Assembly (NCBI RefSeq): GCF_015554145.1
Contig: NZ_JADNHZ010000015.1
Location: 1-64,000 of the forward strand
Source: Collinsella aerofaciens
Lineage (GTDB): Bacteria; Actinomycetota; Coriobacteriia; Coriobacteriales; Coriobacteriaceae
Length of the DNA stretch: 64,000 nt
Direction of reading: 5' to 3'
Part shown: positions 44,672 through 52,530 of the stretch, in pieces
Layout of the letters: each line of letters begins with the position of its first letter
Numbering within the stretch: position 1 is the stretch's first letter
The notes under the pieces: model-generated
Seen by the model: only the letters and a program-made list of their open reading frames with translations
Databases searched by the model: none
Told to the model about the DNA's origin: nothing
Translations under genes and position numbers: made by a program

Positions 44672-47600
44672 CTAGCTGGAGCCCTCTCGGTACAGATCGA
44701 TCGTGCCGGCGGCCAGCAAGGTGTTGCCGTCGTTTCGCACCGTGACCATGAAGGATTCGCTTGCTGCTCCGGGCACCACCGCGCCCGAGGTAGCGACCGC
44801 GCCCGTCGGAGTGGCACACGCCACCAAGGGCACTTCGATGCCGTGCAGCTCTGCCTCGCTCTTCTCCGCGCTCACAATGTGCGTGGCGAGCGCGGAGAGC
44901 ATGCCTCCCGACGTCAAAAATGTCGTTATCTGATCGACGGGATGGTCCAGCTCGCACATCACGAACGGCTCCGTGAACAGATCGCCTGCCAAGGTGCTGG
45001 CGAAGACGCGGAAGTGCTTGCCCATCACTGCTACCGGGTTGCCTTCTTCGTCGTAGGTTTGCCCCACCTTGCCATCGGTGTTCTCTACATAGAGCGCGCA
45101 CCTGCCGTTGTTGCTTACGCTAAACGATGCCGGGCCACAGCCTGCGGCACCCACGGGCTGCGTTGCAAATGCCGGTGCGCCTCGCGTCCAAGTAATATGC
45201 TGCAGCTGCTCGTTGACGGTGGCCAAAAAGCCCGAATGTTGTGGCCACGGCACCGCATGGGGCACCGTGGCGTCTGGTGGCATAACGCCCCAGCCCGCAA
45301 TGGACTGGCCGATCACGGCGTACGATGCGCAGCCGCAACCGCCTGCAGTCTCGTACGCAACGGGCACCACCATTTTGCCGTTGATATTCTCGGGCTCGCT
45401 CAGCTCGATACTCGACGGTGCCTGCGGAAAGCGAAGAACTTGGCGGAACGTCAGGCTGTCGCCCAAATCATCCGACCACAGGGTAAAGCATTCCAGCGCA
45501 ACCTCGGCCTCGCTGCCGAGCGCCTTCTCTGCGGTGGTTCCGCGGCGGTGGAGGTAGGCACCCGACAGGCGTCCGTCGACCAGCGTCTTGCCTACCGTGA
45601 TGCGCGGGCACTGCAGGCAATGGTAGCCATCCTCTTGCAGGCGGCCGCGCGAGATGCTGCGCCATGACGTATGCGACACCACGCGGATCTCGTCATTACT
45701 TATGCGCAGGCGCACAACGGACAGTATGCCGGCTGTGCTTGCCGTATCGAAAAGGGTGTTGTCGCCGGCGGGGCGCTCGCCCGAGACCAGCAGCACGTAG
45801 GCGTCCTGGTTTCCTCTTCCGTCCGTATATTCCACCACGTCGAAGTCGTAATCGAATATGCCGTCGCGCTCCACGTCGCCCTCGCCAAACCCAAGGGGAA
45901 AGTCCACGGGCGTGGGAGCGGACCACGTGCCGTTTGCCTTTGTGTGCACCACCAGTCGCGAGCGGCCATTGTCGCCGTAGCGCACCGAGGCGATACGGAA
46001 CAGGCATTCTACGCCGGCAATCATCGTTAGCTTCATGTGGGCTTCGCTGAGCACGCTGGAAAACAGCACGTTGTCGCTCGAGGGTTTTATGCCGCCACGC
46101 TCGTCCTCCGACACGCCGGCAGAATTGGCGTTCGGGTCCGCAACGGCGTTCGTTGACTGACCGATATAGGTGTACTCATACATCGGCGCGGCATTTTCGT
46201 CGTTCTCCATCAGCGCGTGGACGAAATGTTCGACCTGTCCCGTGTCGTCGCTCTCCGCGTTCGTCTCGAGCTCAATGCGCGTGACCGCTTGATCCCAATC
46301 GCGCACGACAGGCGCGGCGTTTACGGCAGTGGCCTTAACCTCGGCGCGTGCGAGCAGCTCGGCGTTGGTGACGATGGTGGCCGATGCGATAAACTGCGGC
46401 ACACCACCTGCCTCGGCGTTGCCGGCCGAGCCGAAGCAGGCATCCAGCGTATAAGGCGTATCTCCACCCAATGCCAGCTCAGAGCGTTGGAGCACATACT
46501 GGTCGCCATTGTTCACCGACATATTCCACGAATCGATGAGTGTGGGCCACGACCCCGACCAAGCCTTGGTGGTCCACTTGAACATTACGAACTGGAGTAT
46601 CACATCGACATCGACGTCTGCACCCACGCGCAGCCGCGGAAGCTGGTGTCCATCTGCCTTCTCGTACCCAATGAACAGCGTGAGGGATGCGGCACCGCGC
46701 ACGGCAGACGAAGCGACGCCTGCAACGCCGGCTCCAAAGGTGACGGCAAGTCCGATCTGGATGGTGAACGAGCCCGACGTGTTGGAATAGTCGAGCGAAA
46801 TGTTCTTGAAAAACGCCGCGCCGCTGCCGTGCGTGTGGGCACCCACAGCGAGCGTCAGCTTCGCCAGCACCCAAGGGTTGACGTTTAGGAAAAATGGCAC
46901 CGGTCCTAGGGTAAACTGCTCGGTCCAATTGAGGTCAGTTCTTACCTGGAAGAGGGCCTTAATATTGCCGTATGCGGGGTCGTTGTTGTTACCCCAGGTT
47001 TTGCCCACCCAATCGTAGGCGAGCGAGCCGTACAGCTGTGTGGCGATATCCATCGTGAACAGCGGCGTGCAATGGTGGCGAAGGAGCTTGGTGTTTCTTG
47101 GATCGGTGCCCGAACCGGCACTCATACTTTTGTACTGATTCCACTTCCCCTCCATTTCGTCGAGGTAGCGGTTTGCCTGCTTGGCGCCCGACTCGCGCGG
47201 TGACTTCTTCCAGTACTCCGGATCCGGATTGCCCGAATCGTTCATATAGCTGGCTGGTTTGTATCCTCCGCCAAACAGCACGTATCCAGCAAACGAGAAA
47301 TCGAAGAGGATCGGAAATGTGGGTATCCAGCACGTGAACTTATTGCCGCCGATGCCGGGAAACGCCGCGGGGAAATCAAACGGAGTGACCTCTTGGTCCA
47401 TGGTAGTGGGGACGATAGTGGTCGAGCCCGATTCCGCCTTTGCGGCCGGCGCGGTGACAACGGCCATGGGGGATGAGAGCGTGTAGGTTTTGCCCTGATA
47501 GTCGAGGACAAAGCGCAGCTTGCACCCTTCCTCCAGAAGGCCCGATGCCGCGTCGAGAAACTTGTCTTCGAGTGTGAACGTCGCCAGATTATCCGCGCCT

Positions 47601-48313
47601 GATGCGCTGGCCTTGATCTGGCCGATCTGCGTGACGGTTTCGGGCGAGCTACCCGTGGCGGGCATTACCTTGTTGATGTGCAGCGTTGCCTGTCCACCCT
47701 GTGGCAGATGTGCCTGTACAATAAAGGCATGCGTGTCGGGTTGGTCGTTTGCCGCGTCGTCCTTCGGCAATGCCATGAACGTGGCATCAGCGTACTGGAT
47801 GTCCCATTCGTCGAATGTGAGCTGGCGGAAGTACGGCTCGCCGTCGGACAGCGGACGCGTGGGCGCGGTTATGGCGGTGCCGCCCTGGATACGCGCAAGG
47901 GGAATCTCGACATCGCGGTAGCCCGCCATGCTAATGGAGATGCCGCCGTTAAAGTCGTACGCGTCGAGAAGCGTTGCCTCGTCCACGTAGTCTTCCGAAA
48001 GAGGGGCGACCTCAAAGATGGCCGTGCCTTCGTCATCGGTCGTGGCGGTGAGCTGCTTGCCTACGGCATAGCGCGATGTGAGCGTGACCTGGGCACCTGC
48101 GATGGGCGTATTCTTGTTGGCGACGTCGACCACGACCACACCAAACATGGTGCGCGAGAGAACGAGCACCTTGAAGGGATCTTCTTCGTCGGCATAGGCC
48201 GCGGTGGGCGCGAACGGCAGCAGGAAGGCATTTTCGCTTCCCGGCACGCGAGGCAACATAATGCTCGCCAGCGAGGACGCTCCAGCAACAAGTAACGAAC
48301 GGCGATCAAGCAT
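44672..48313 (-). CDS. Large Tat-exported surface protein, truncated
   Basis: The 1,213-residue protein begins LDRRSLLVAGASSLASIML, a twin-arginine-type signal. Next comes an Ig-like region with DVANKNTPIAGAQVTLTSRYAVGKQLTATTDDEGTAIFEV, similar to carboxypeptidase-regulatory repeats, and then long beta-rich stretches. The start at 48313 has GGGAG 6 nt before the ATG. It ends at TAG 44672-44674, but the next frame continues in register and holds the cell-wall anchor, so as sequenced the product would be secreted and not attached. It could be an adhesin or enzyme; no catalytic motif was recognised. A LuxR-type regulator is encoded just upstream on the same strand. Confidence 0.75.
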   Translation of the reverse strand: MLDRRSLLVAGASSLASIMLPRVPGSENAFLLPFAPTAAYADEEDPFKVLVLSRTMFGVVVVDVANKNTPIAGAQVTLTSRYAVGKQLTATTDDEGTAIFEVAPLSEDYVDEATLLDAYDFNGGISISMAGYRDVEIPLARIQGGTAITAPTRPLSDGEPYFRQLTFDEWDIQYADATFMALPKDDAANDQPDTHAFIVQAHLPQGGQATLHINKVMPATGSSPETVTQIGQIKASASGADNLATFTLEDKFLDAASGLLEEGCKLRFVLDYQGKTYTLSSPMAVVTAPAAKAESGSTTIVPTTMDQEVTPFDFPAAFPGIGGNKFTCWIPTFPILFDFSFAGYVLFGGGYKPASYMNDSGNPDPEYWKKSPRESGAKQANRYLDEMEGKWNQYKSMSAGSGTDPRNTKLLRHHCTPLFTMDIATQLYGSLAYDWVGKTWGNNNDPAYGNIKALFQVRTDLNWTEQFTLGPVPFFLNVNPWVLAKLTLAVGAHTHGSGAAFFKNISLDYSNTSGSFTIQIGLAVTFGAGVAGVASSAVRGAASLTLFIGYEKADGHQLPRLRVGADVDVDVILQFVMFKWTTKAWSGSWPTLIDSWNMSVNNGDQYVLQRSELALGGDTPYTLDACFGSAGNAEAGGVPQFIASATIVTNAELLARAEVKATAVNAAPVVRDWDQAVTRIELETNAESDDTGQVEHFVHALMENDENAAPMYEYTYIGQSTNAVADPNANSAGVSEDERGGIKPSSDNVLFSSVLSEAHMKLTMIAGVECLFRIASVRYGDNGRSRLVVHTKANGTWSAPTPVDFPLGFGEGDVERDGIFDYDFDVVEYTDGRGNQDAYVLLVSGERPAGDNTLFDTASTAGILSVVRLRISNDEIRVVSHTSWRSISRGRLQEDGYHCLQCPRITVGKTLVDGRLSGAYLHRRGTTAEKALGSEAEVALECFTLWSDDLGDSLTFRQVLRFPQAPSSIELSEPENINGKMVVPVAYETAGGCGCASYAVIGQSIAGWGVMPPDATVPHAVPWPQHSGFLATVNEQLQHITWTRGAPAFATQPVGAAGCGPASFSVSNNGRCALYVENTDGKVGQTYDEEGNPVAVMGKHFRVFASTLAGDLFTEPFVMCELDHPVDQITTFLTSGGMLSALATHIVSAEKSEAELHGIEVPLVACATPTGAVATSGAVVPGAASESFMVTVRNDGNTLLAAGTIDLYREGSS

Positions 48314-48468
48314 CTTGGGCTCCCATCCCGCAAATATCGGTGGAAATAATCCAATTTTGCGAGAAGACGCTTCGTGGCGGTAGTGCCGTTCAAGGGTCAA
48401 AATGTCCAAATTGATCGAGCGAGGCGCCGGGTTCCGGAACGCGTTCGATGCGCTTGGCAGCCCGGTCG

Positions 48469-49473
48469 CTAACGCAACATGTGCGCGACCAGCTCGGCGC
48501 GTGTGCCGATGCCAAGCTTTGCGTATACGCCGGATAGGCGGTTTTTGACGGTGCCCGGCGATACTCCCATATGGCGTGCGATTTCAGCGTTGGTCCATCC
48601 GCGGCAGGCGAGCATGGCCATGGTGAACTCTGTGGTCGTTAAATCGTCGGCAACGTCCTCGCCCGAACCGGGGTTGTGGATGCGCCGCCAGCCGTAGCTG
48701 AAGCGGTACGTGATCTCGATGATGCGTGCGAAGTCGTCAGGGTATTGCGTTTTTAGGCATGCCTCGATGAGCCCCTGCAAAAGGCCGTGGTGCTCGCCAA
48801 TGAGCTCGATAAGTCCGTCGGGGCGCGCAATGTCCCAAGCGGCTCCAAAATGCGCTTTTGCGGCGTCGATGTCCTTGAGGCTCATGCATGCCATGGAAGC
48901 TGCCAGGTGCAGGAACAGTTCCGAGATGGGATAGCTTCCCTGTTTCATAATTAGGGCGTTTTCCGCCATGCCCAGGCTGCGGCCGTATTCGCCGCGCAGA
49001 TACAAGGCGTGCGCCATCACGTAGCTGGCGAACAGTCGCAGGCCTTCGGGTAGGTGCGCCGCAAGTGGATAAAACTCTTCGGCAGAATACGGGGAAGGCA
49101 AGTGCAGCAGGACGCTCGCGGCCGAGGCGAACAGGATATGCGTGGCGTGGACGGCGGGCGATTCCTCGTCGGCCGGCGTATCGAGGATGCCCGCAAGGCA
49201 CCGGCGGGCGTCGGCGATACGGTTGAGCGACAGACTGGCGTATCCGCAGATAAAGCATGCGGAATAGCGCAGCGCGGGATCGGTGACGTCAAGATAGGGG
49301 TGCGCCGTCTTGGCGGCGAGTGCGGCCTGTCCGCGAAAGTACAGCGCTTCTGCCGTGGCGATGGCGCGTGAATCGGGGTCGGAAATGCCTGCAACCGCAG
49401 CGTCAATCTGCCCCGGCACAAAGGCGGTGCACATTAACGGCATGGGAACGCATGGGTAGCCATCGCAGTCCAT
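48469..49473 (-). CDS. LuxR-family regulator with helical sensor region
   Basis: 334 residues from the ATG at 49473 (GGGAG 7 nt upstream). The first 270 are helical, TPR-like (ALYFRGQAALAAKTAHPYLDV, YSACFICGYASLSLNRIADARRCL). The C-terminal 60 are a LuxR HTH: TTTEFTMAMLACRGWTNAEIARHMGVSPGTVKNRLSGVYAKLGI. There is no receiver domain. It sits 155 nt upstream of the large surface protein gene and on the same strand, so control of that gene is likely. Intact. Confidence 0.85.
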   Translation of the reverse strand: MDCDGYPCVPMPLMCTAFVPGQIDAAVAGISDPDSRAIATAEALYFRGQAALAAKTAHPYLDVTDPALRYSACFICGYASLSLNRIADARRCLAGILDTPADEESPAVHATHILFASAASVLLHLPSPYSAEEFYPLAAHLPEGLRLFASYVMAHALYLRGEYGRSLGMAENALIMKQGSYPISELFLHLAASMACMSLKDIDAAKAHFGAAWDIARPDGLIELIGEHHGLLQGLIEACLKTQYPDDFARIIEITYRFSYGWRRIHNPGSGEDVADDLTTTEFTMAMLACRGWTNAEIARHMGVSPGTVKNRLSGVYAKLGIGTRAELVAHMLR

Positions 49474-49576
49474 CTTCCATCTCCCAACAGCTGGCAACAC
49501 TAGCAGCAATTGTACTCTTGTTGCTCGGGACTGGAATTTGTGGGTATCGCCTACGATTGTGCCGAACGTATAAAGG

Positions 49577-49648
49577 GAGGTCCCCGGTATCTGCCGCGTG
49601 TGCTACGACCTCACGCCTAAGCCTGTCGGCACGGTCGAGTGGGAGTAG
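49577..49648 (+). pseudogene. guaA: guaA 3'-end remnant (likely attachment-site scar)
   Basis: Translates as EVPGICRVCYDLTPKPVGT and then VEWE before a stop. This matches the last 23 codons of GuaA in 16 of 23 residues and the window's guaA in 54 of 72 bases. A TAA lies two codons upstream in frame, so it is not expressed. It differs from the local guaA in synonymous positions, so it came from another guaA. It abuts the integrase module, as expected for an attachment site. Confidence 0.7.
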
Positions 49649-49762
49649 GCTGATAGGGTTCTGACCTGCATTTTTGAGTGCCGCACTGTGCCGCTGAGTT
49701 TCGTTTCGTACGAGAGTCATGGCAAAGCCGCCAGCGATGTTGGTGAGTAAATACGATAACCG

Positions 49763-49796
49763 AGCCTCCGTTCCCGCGTTGGGACGGAGGCTTTTT
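49763..49796 (+). terminator. Strong terminator after guaA remnant
   Basis: AGCCTCCGTTCCC pairs with GGGACGGAGGCT (one mismatch) around GCGTT/C, then TTTTT. It would stop read-through into the element. Confidence 0.85.
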
Positions 49797-49806
49797 CTTT
49801 GTCGTT

Positions 49807-50178
49807 TTACTCCCTTTCACCTGCGATTTCGCAATTTACTCCCCCGTGTTTCAAGACGGCAAGGCACGGTGCGGCATTCGGAGGAACGGGAGTAAGGATT
49901 CATCCCAAGTGAGTAGACGCGCGATTTTTGTCTCCGAGAGCCAAACGGGGCCGTTTCGGGGCCTGTGAAACTCAAATCGAACTCAATAGGCTTTTCGGCG
50001 GTCTTCTCACAGCGTTTTCCCAGGTGGTTAATGGGGAGTAAAGAATCTCGCCGCCTCAATGAAAACGGGAGTAACCAGGGGAAATGCCGCGGCGTACTGC
50101 CGCGTGCCGCCGTGTAAGCCACCGCGTCATTTACTCCCCAGGTGCGCCGGAAATGCCTTGGCATGCAATGGGGAGTAA
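49807..50178. repeat. Seven copies of an 8-bp motif, possible integrase arm sites
   Basis: GGGAGTAA occurs exactly at 49888-49895, 50034-50041, 50067-50074 and 50171-50178 on the plus strand. Its complement TTACTCCC occurs at 49807-49814, 49836-49843 and 50131-50138. Two near copies (GTGAGTA) are at 49744 and 49909. Nothing codes here. Position between the guaA scar and the integrase suits arm-type binding sites of attP; an iteron or oriT role is also possible. Confidence 0.75.
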
Positions 50179-50266
50179 AAACTCAGCTTACGCAGGCCCG
50201 AGCGGCGCTCGCCGCCTGGTCCACCGTCCTGATTCGGTTGCGTTGATCGCGAAATGCGGAGAGCCG

Positions 50267-50680
50267 CTACAGCGAGGCTTTCCAGTCCTCGTATTCGTCG
50301 GCGTCGATCTTGCCGTTTTCGAGCTGCGCGCGCTTCTCTGCCCACAGTTCGATCGCCATCGCGGCTTTGGGCGCGTGCGGCGCCTTGGGGTTCAGGGAGA
50401 GGCCCGTGCCGTCGGCTGCGGGCACGATGCCGAAGGAGTCCTCGAGCCGCACGAGCAGCGACATGAGGTCGCCCGCAGTCTCGACGCCGTAATCCTTGAG
50501 GGCGTTGACGGACACGCCGAGCGCCGCGGAGATGGACTCGAGCAGCTCGGGCTTCACGGCGCGGATGCCGCTCTCGTAGTGGCGCACGGCCCCCTCGGTC
50601 AGGCCGACCGCCTCGGCGAGCTGCGCCTGCGTCATGCCGCGCGACTTGCGGTACCGCCTTATGTTCTCGCCTACGGACAT
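50267..50680 (-). CDS. XRE-family repressor of the element
   Basis: 137 residues from the ATG at 50680 (AGGAGG 7 nt upstream). Residues 4-60 are a Cro/CI HTH (NIRRYRKSRGMTQAQLAEAVGLTEGAVRHYESGIRAVKPELLESISAALGVS). The rest is helical and acidic. It is divergent from the excisionase and integrase genes, with repeated GTACG-type operators between, so it probably keeps them silent, like a prophage repressor. It is not the pseudogene type and has no peptidase domain, so release must come from another signal. Confidence 0.85.
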   Translation of the reverse strand: MSVGENIRRYRKSRGMTQAQLAEAVGLTEGAVRHYESGIRAVKPELLESISAALGVSVNALKDYGVETAGDLMSLLVRLEDSFGIVPAADGTGLSLNPKAPHAPKAAMAIELWAEKRAQLENGKIDADEYEDWKASL

Positions 50681-50720
50681 GAGCCCTCCTCCTGGAATTA
50701 CGTACCAGCACATCTTATCA

Positions 50721-50806
50721 GCGTACGTAAATGTACGCAATTCTATTGACAGTACAGATACGTACGTTTACTCTGAATCTGTAAACCGTACGTATTCGTA
50801 CGCCAT
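50721..50806 (+). promoter_or_regulatory. Integrase promoter with repressor operators
   Basis: TTGACA (50746-50751) and TACTCT (50769-50774) are 17 nt apart. Three related sites flank or overlap it: GCGTACGTAAATGTACGC (50721-50738), ATACGTACGTTTAC in the spacer and CGTACGTATTCGTACG (50787-50802). The outer two are 6-8-bp dyads. Confidence 0.75.
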
Positions 50807-50820
50807 TGATTGGAGGAGCC

Positions 50821-51024
50821 ATGGACGAGAAGGTGGCGAAGACGCCGAGGCCGCACATGCTGGACGCCGACGAGGTCGCGGAGCTGCTGAGGATCAAGAA
50901 AGGCAGCGCCTACGAGGTGATCAGGAAGATAAACGCCGAGCAGGAGGCGCGCGGGCGCGTGGTTATCCGCGGACGCGTCCGGAGCGACGTCTTCGACGCC
51001 CTGTACTTCCCGGAGGTGGACTGA
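50821..51024 (+). CDS. Excisionase-like helix-turn-helix protein
   Basis: 67 residues from the ATG at 50821 (GGAGG 4 nt upstream). HTH_17 type: MLDADEVAELLRIKKGSAYEVIRKINAEQEARG with VIRGRVRSDVF, as in MerR-like excisionases. It sits just upstream of the integrase, whose ATG begins 2 nt after this stop, so the two are co-translated. Its role is inferred as directing excision. Confidence 0.75.
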   Translation: MDEKVAKTPRPHMLDADEVAELLRIKKGSAYEVIRKINAEQEARGRVVIRGRVRSDVFDALYFPEVD

Positions 51025-51025
51025 C

Positions 51026-52096
51026 ATGCCCGTGTACAAGGATGGCAACAACGGCACGTTCTACGTGCAGTGCTACTACCGCGACGCCCGCGGCTCGAAG
51101 CGCCACAAGACGAAGCGCGGCTTCTCCTCCGAGGTGGAGGCCGCAGTGTGGGAGAGCCAGTTCAAGAGCCTTAACGGCGGGGCCATGGACATGACGTTCT
51201 CCGAGTTCGTCGAGGTGTACGCCTCCGAGGTGAAGCCGCGCGTACGCGAGCACACGTGGATCACCAAGGAGTACATCATCAACGACAAGCTCGTGCCGTT
51301 CTTCGGAGACATGCGCATGTGCGACGTGAGGCCGATCGACCTCATCAGGTGGCAAAACGAGCTCACCGAGCACCGGGACGCCGACGGGAAGCCCTGGGCG
51401 CCGACGTACCTGCGCACGGTGAACAACCAACTGAACGCCATCTTCAACCACGCCGAGCGCTACTACGGCCTCACCGACAACCCGGTGCGCAGGGTCGACA
51501 AGATAGGCTCGAAGAAGGGCGGCGAGATGCAGTTCTGGACCAAGGACGAGTACCTGAGGTTCAGCGAGGCGGTCATGGACAAGCCGCTGTCGTTCCACGC
51601 CTTCGAGCTGCTGTACTGGACGGGCATACGCTGCGGCGAGCTCCTGGCGCTCACGCCGTCCGACTTCATGCTGGATAGCTCGCGGCTGCGCATCAACAAG
51701 TCGTACCAGAGCCTCCACGGCGTGGACACCGTGACCGACCCCAAGACGCCCAAGTCCGTGCGCACGATCGTCATGCCCGCCTTCCTTCGCGACGAGATGG
51801 CGGACTTCATCGAGATGCGCGACGACGTCGCCCCCGACGAGCGCCTGTTCGCCGTGACCAAGCACTTCCTGGCCCACGAGATGGAGCGCGGGTGCAAGGC
51901 GTCGGGCGTGAAGCGCATCCGCATACACGACATACGCCACAGCCACGTGAGCCTGCTGATCGAGATGGGCTTCTCCGCGCTGGCCATCGCCGAGCGCATG
52001 GGCCACGAGGCGGTGGACATCACCTACCGCTACGCGCACCTGTTCCCCACGAAGCAGGACGAGATGGCCGCCGCGCTCGATGGAGCGAGGGGGTAA
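51026..52096 (+). CDS. int: Tyrosine recombinase / integrase
   Basis: 356 residues: an N-terminal arm-binding domain (VYKDGNNGTFYVQCYYRDARGSKRHKTKRGF), a SAM-like core-binding domain (about 57-160) and a catalytic domain with R (GIRCGELL, near 201), K (DPKTPKS, near 240), HxxR (HDIRHSHVSLL, near 300), H (RMGHEAVD) and the nucleophile Y (TYRYAHL, near 334). All catalytic residues are present. It is typical of integrative elements that use host gene 3' ends; the adjacent guaA remnant fits that. Confidence 0.93.
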   Translation: MPVYKDGNNGTFYVQCYYRDARGSKRHKTKRGFSSEVEAAVWESQFKSLNGGAMDMTFSEFVEVYASEVKPRVREHTWITKEYIINDKLVPFFGDMRMCDVRPIDLIRWQNELTEHRDADGKPWAPTYLRTVNNQLNAIFNHAERYYGLTDNPVRRVDKIGSKKGGEMQFWTKDEYLRFSEAVMDKPLSFHAFELLYWTGIRCGELLALTPSDFMLDSSRLRINKSYQSLHGVDTVTDPKTPKSVRTIVMPAFLRDEMADFIEMRDDVAPDERLFAVTKHFLAHEMERGCKASGVKRIRIHDIRHSHVSLLIEMGFSALAIAERMGHEAVDITYRYAHLFPTKQDEMAAALDGARG

Positions 52097-52101
52097 GCAA
52101 G

Positions 52102-52527
52102 ATGCCGTGCGAGAACAGCGCCCGCAAGCGCAGCAAGACGATGGCGTTTCGCTGCACGCCCGAGGAGCACAAGCTCATATGCGAGATGGCAGCCTGGAGC
52201 GGCATGAGCAGGCAGGACTACATCATCGCCAAGCTCACCGATACCCAGGTCGAGGTGAGGCCCTCTGTAAGCGTGCAGAAGGCGTTGAAGGACTCGATGG
52301 CGGAGTTGTCCAAGGAAGTACGGCTGGCGGCCTCCTACGGCGAGCTGAGCGAGTCCCTGCAGCAGAGGATCGAGCTCGTGATGAGGTTCTTCCTGGCGCT
52401 CGGCGAGGGGGTTGAGGCACCAGTGACGGAAGCGCCACCGCAAACCTCGCATTTGGAAGAGCCGACAACATCCGTCATGGATGCGGGCTCCGACACCGCA
52501 AGCATCTTCGAGATGGGGCGCATGTAA
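52102..52527 (+). CDS. Ribbon-helix-helix / mobilisation-like protein
   Basis: 141 residues. The N-terminus SKTMAFRCTPEEHKLICEMAAWSGMSRQDYIIAKL resembles MobC-type plasmid mobilisation proteins with a ribbon-helix-helix start; the rest is a helical and acidic tail. GAGGGGG is 8 nt before the ATG at 52102, 5 nt after the integrase stop. It may join DNA processing at oriT, but no relaxase is visible within the window. Confidence 0.65.
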   Translation: MPCENSARKRSKTMAFRCTPEEHKLICEMAAWSGMSRQDYIIAKLTDTQVEVRPSVSVQKALKDSMAELSKEVRLAASYGELSESLQQRIELVMRFFLALGEGVEAPVTEAPPQTSHLEEPTTSVMDAGSDTASIFEMGRM

Positions 52528-52530
52528 GGT

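Noticed and set aside
29375-49648. The whole stretch between guaA and its fragment as one 20-kb mobile element
   Set aside because: It contains the topoisomerase pair, which is normally core, and no integrase of its own. Tandem accretion or an old scar fits better.
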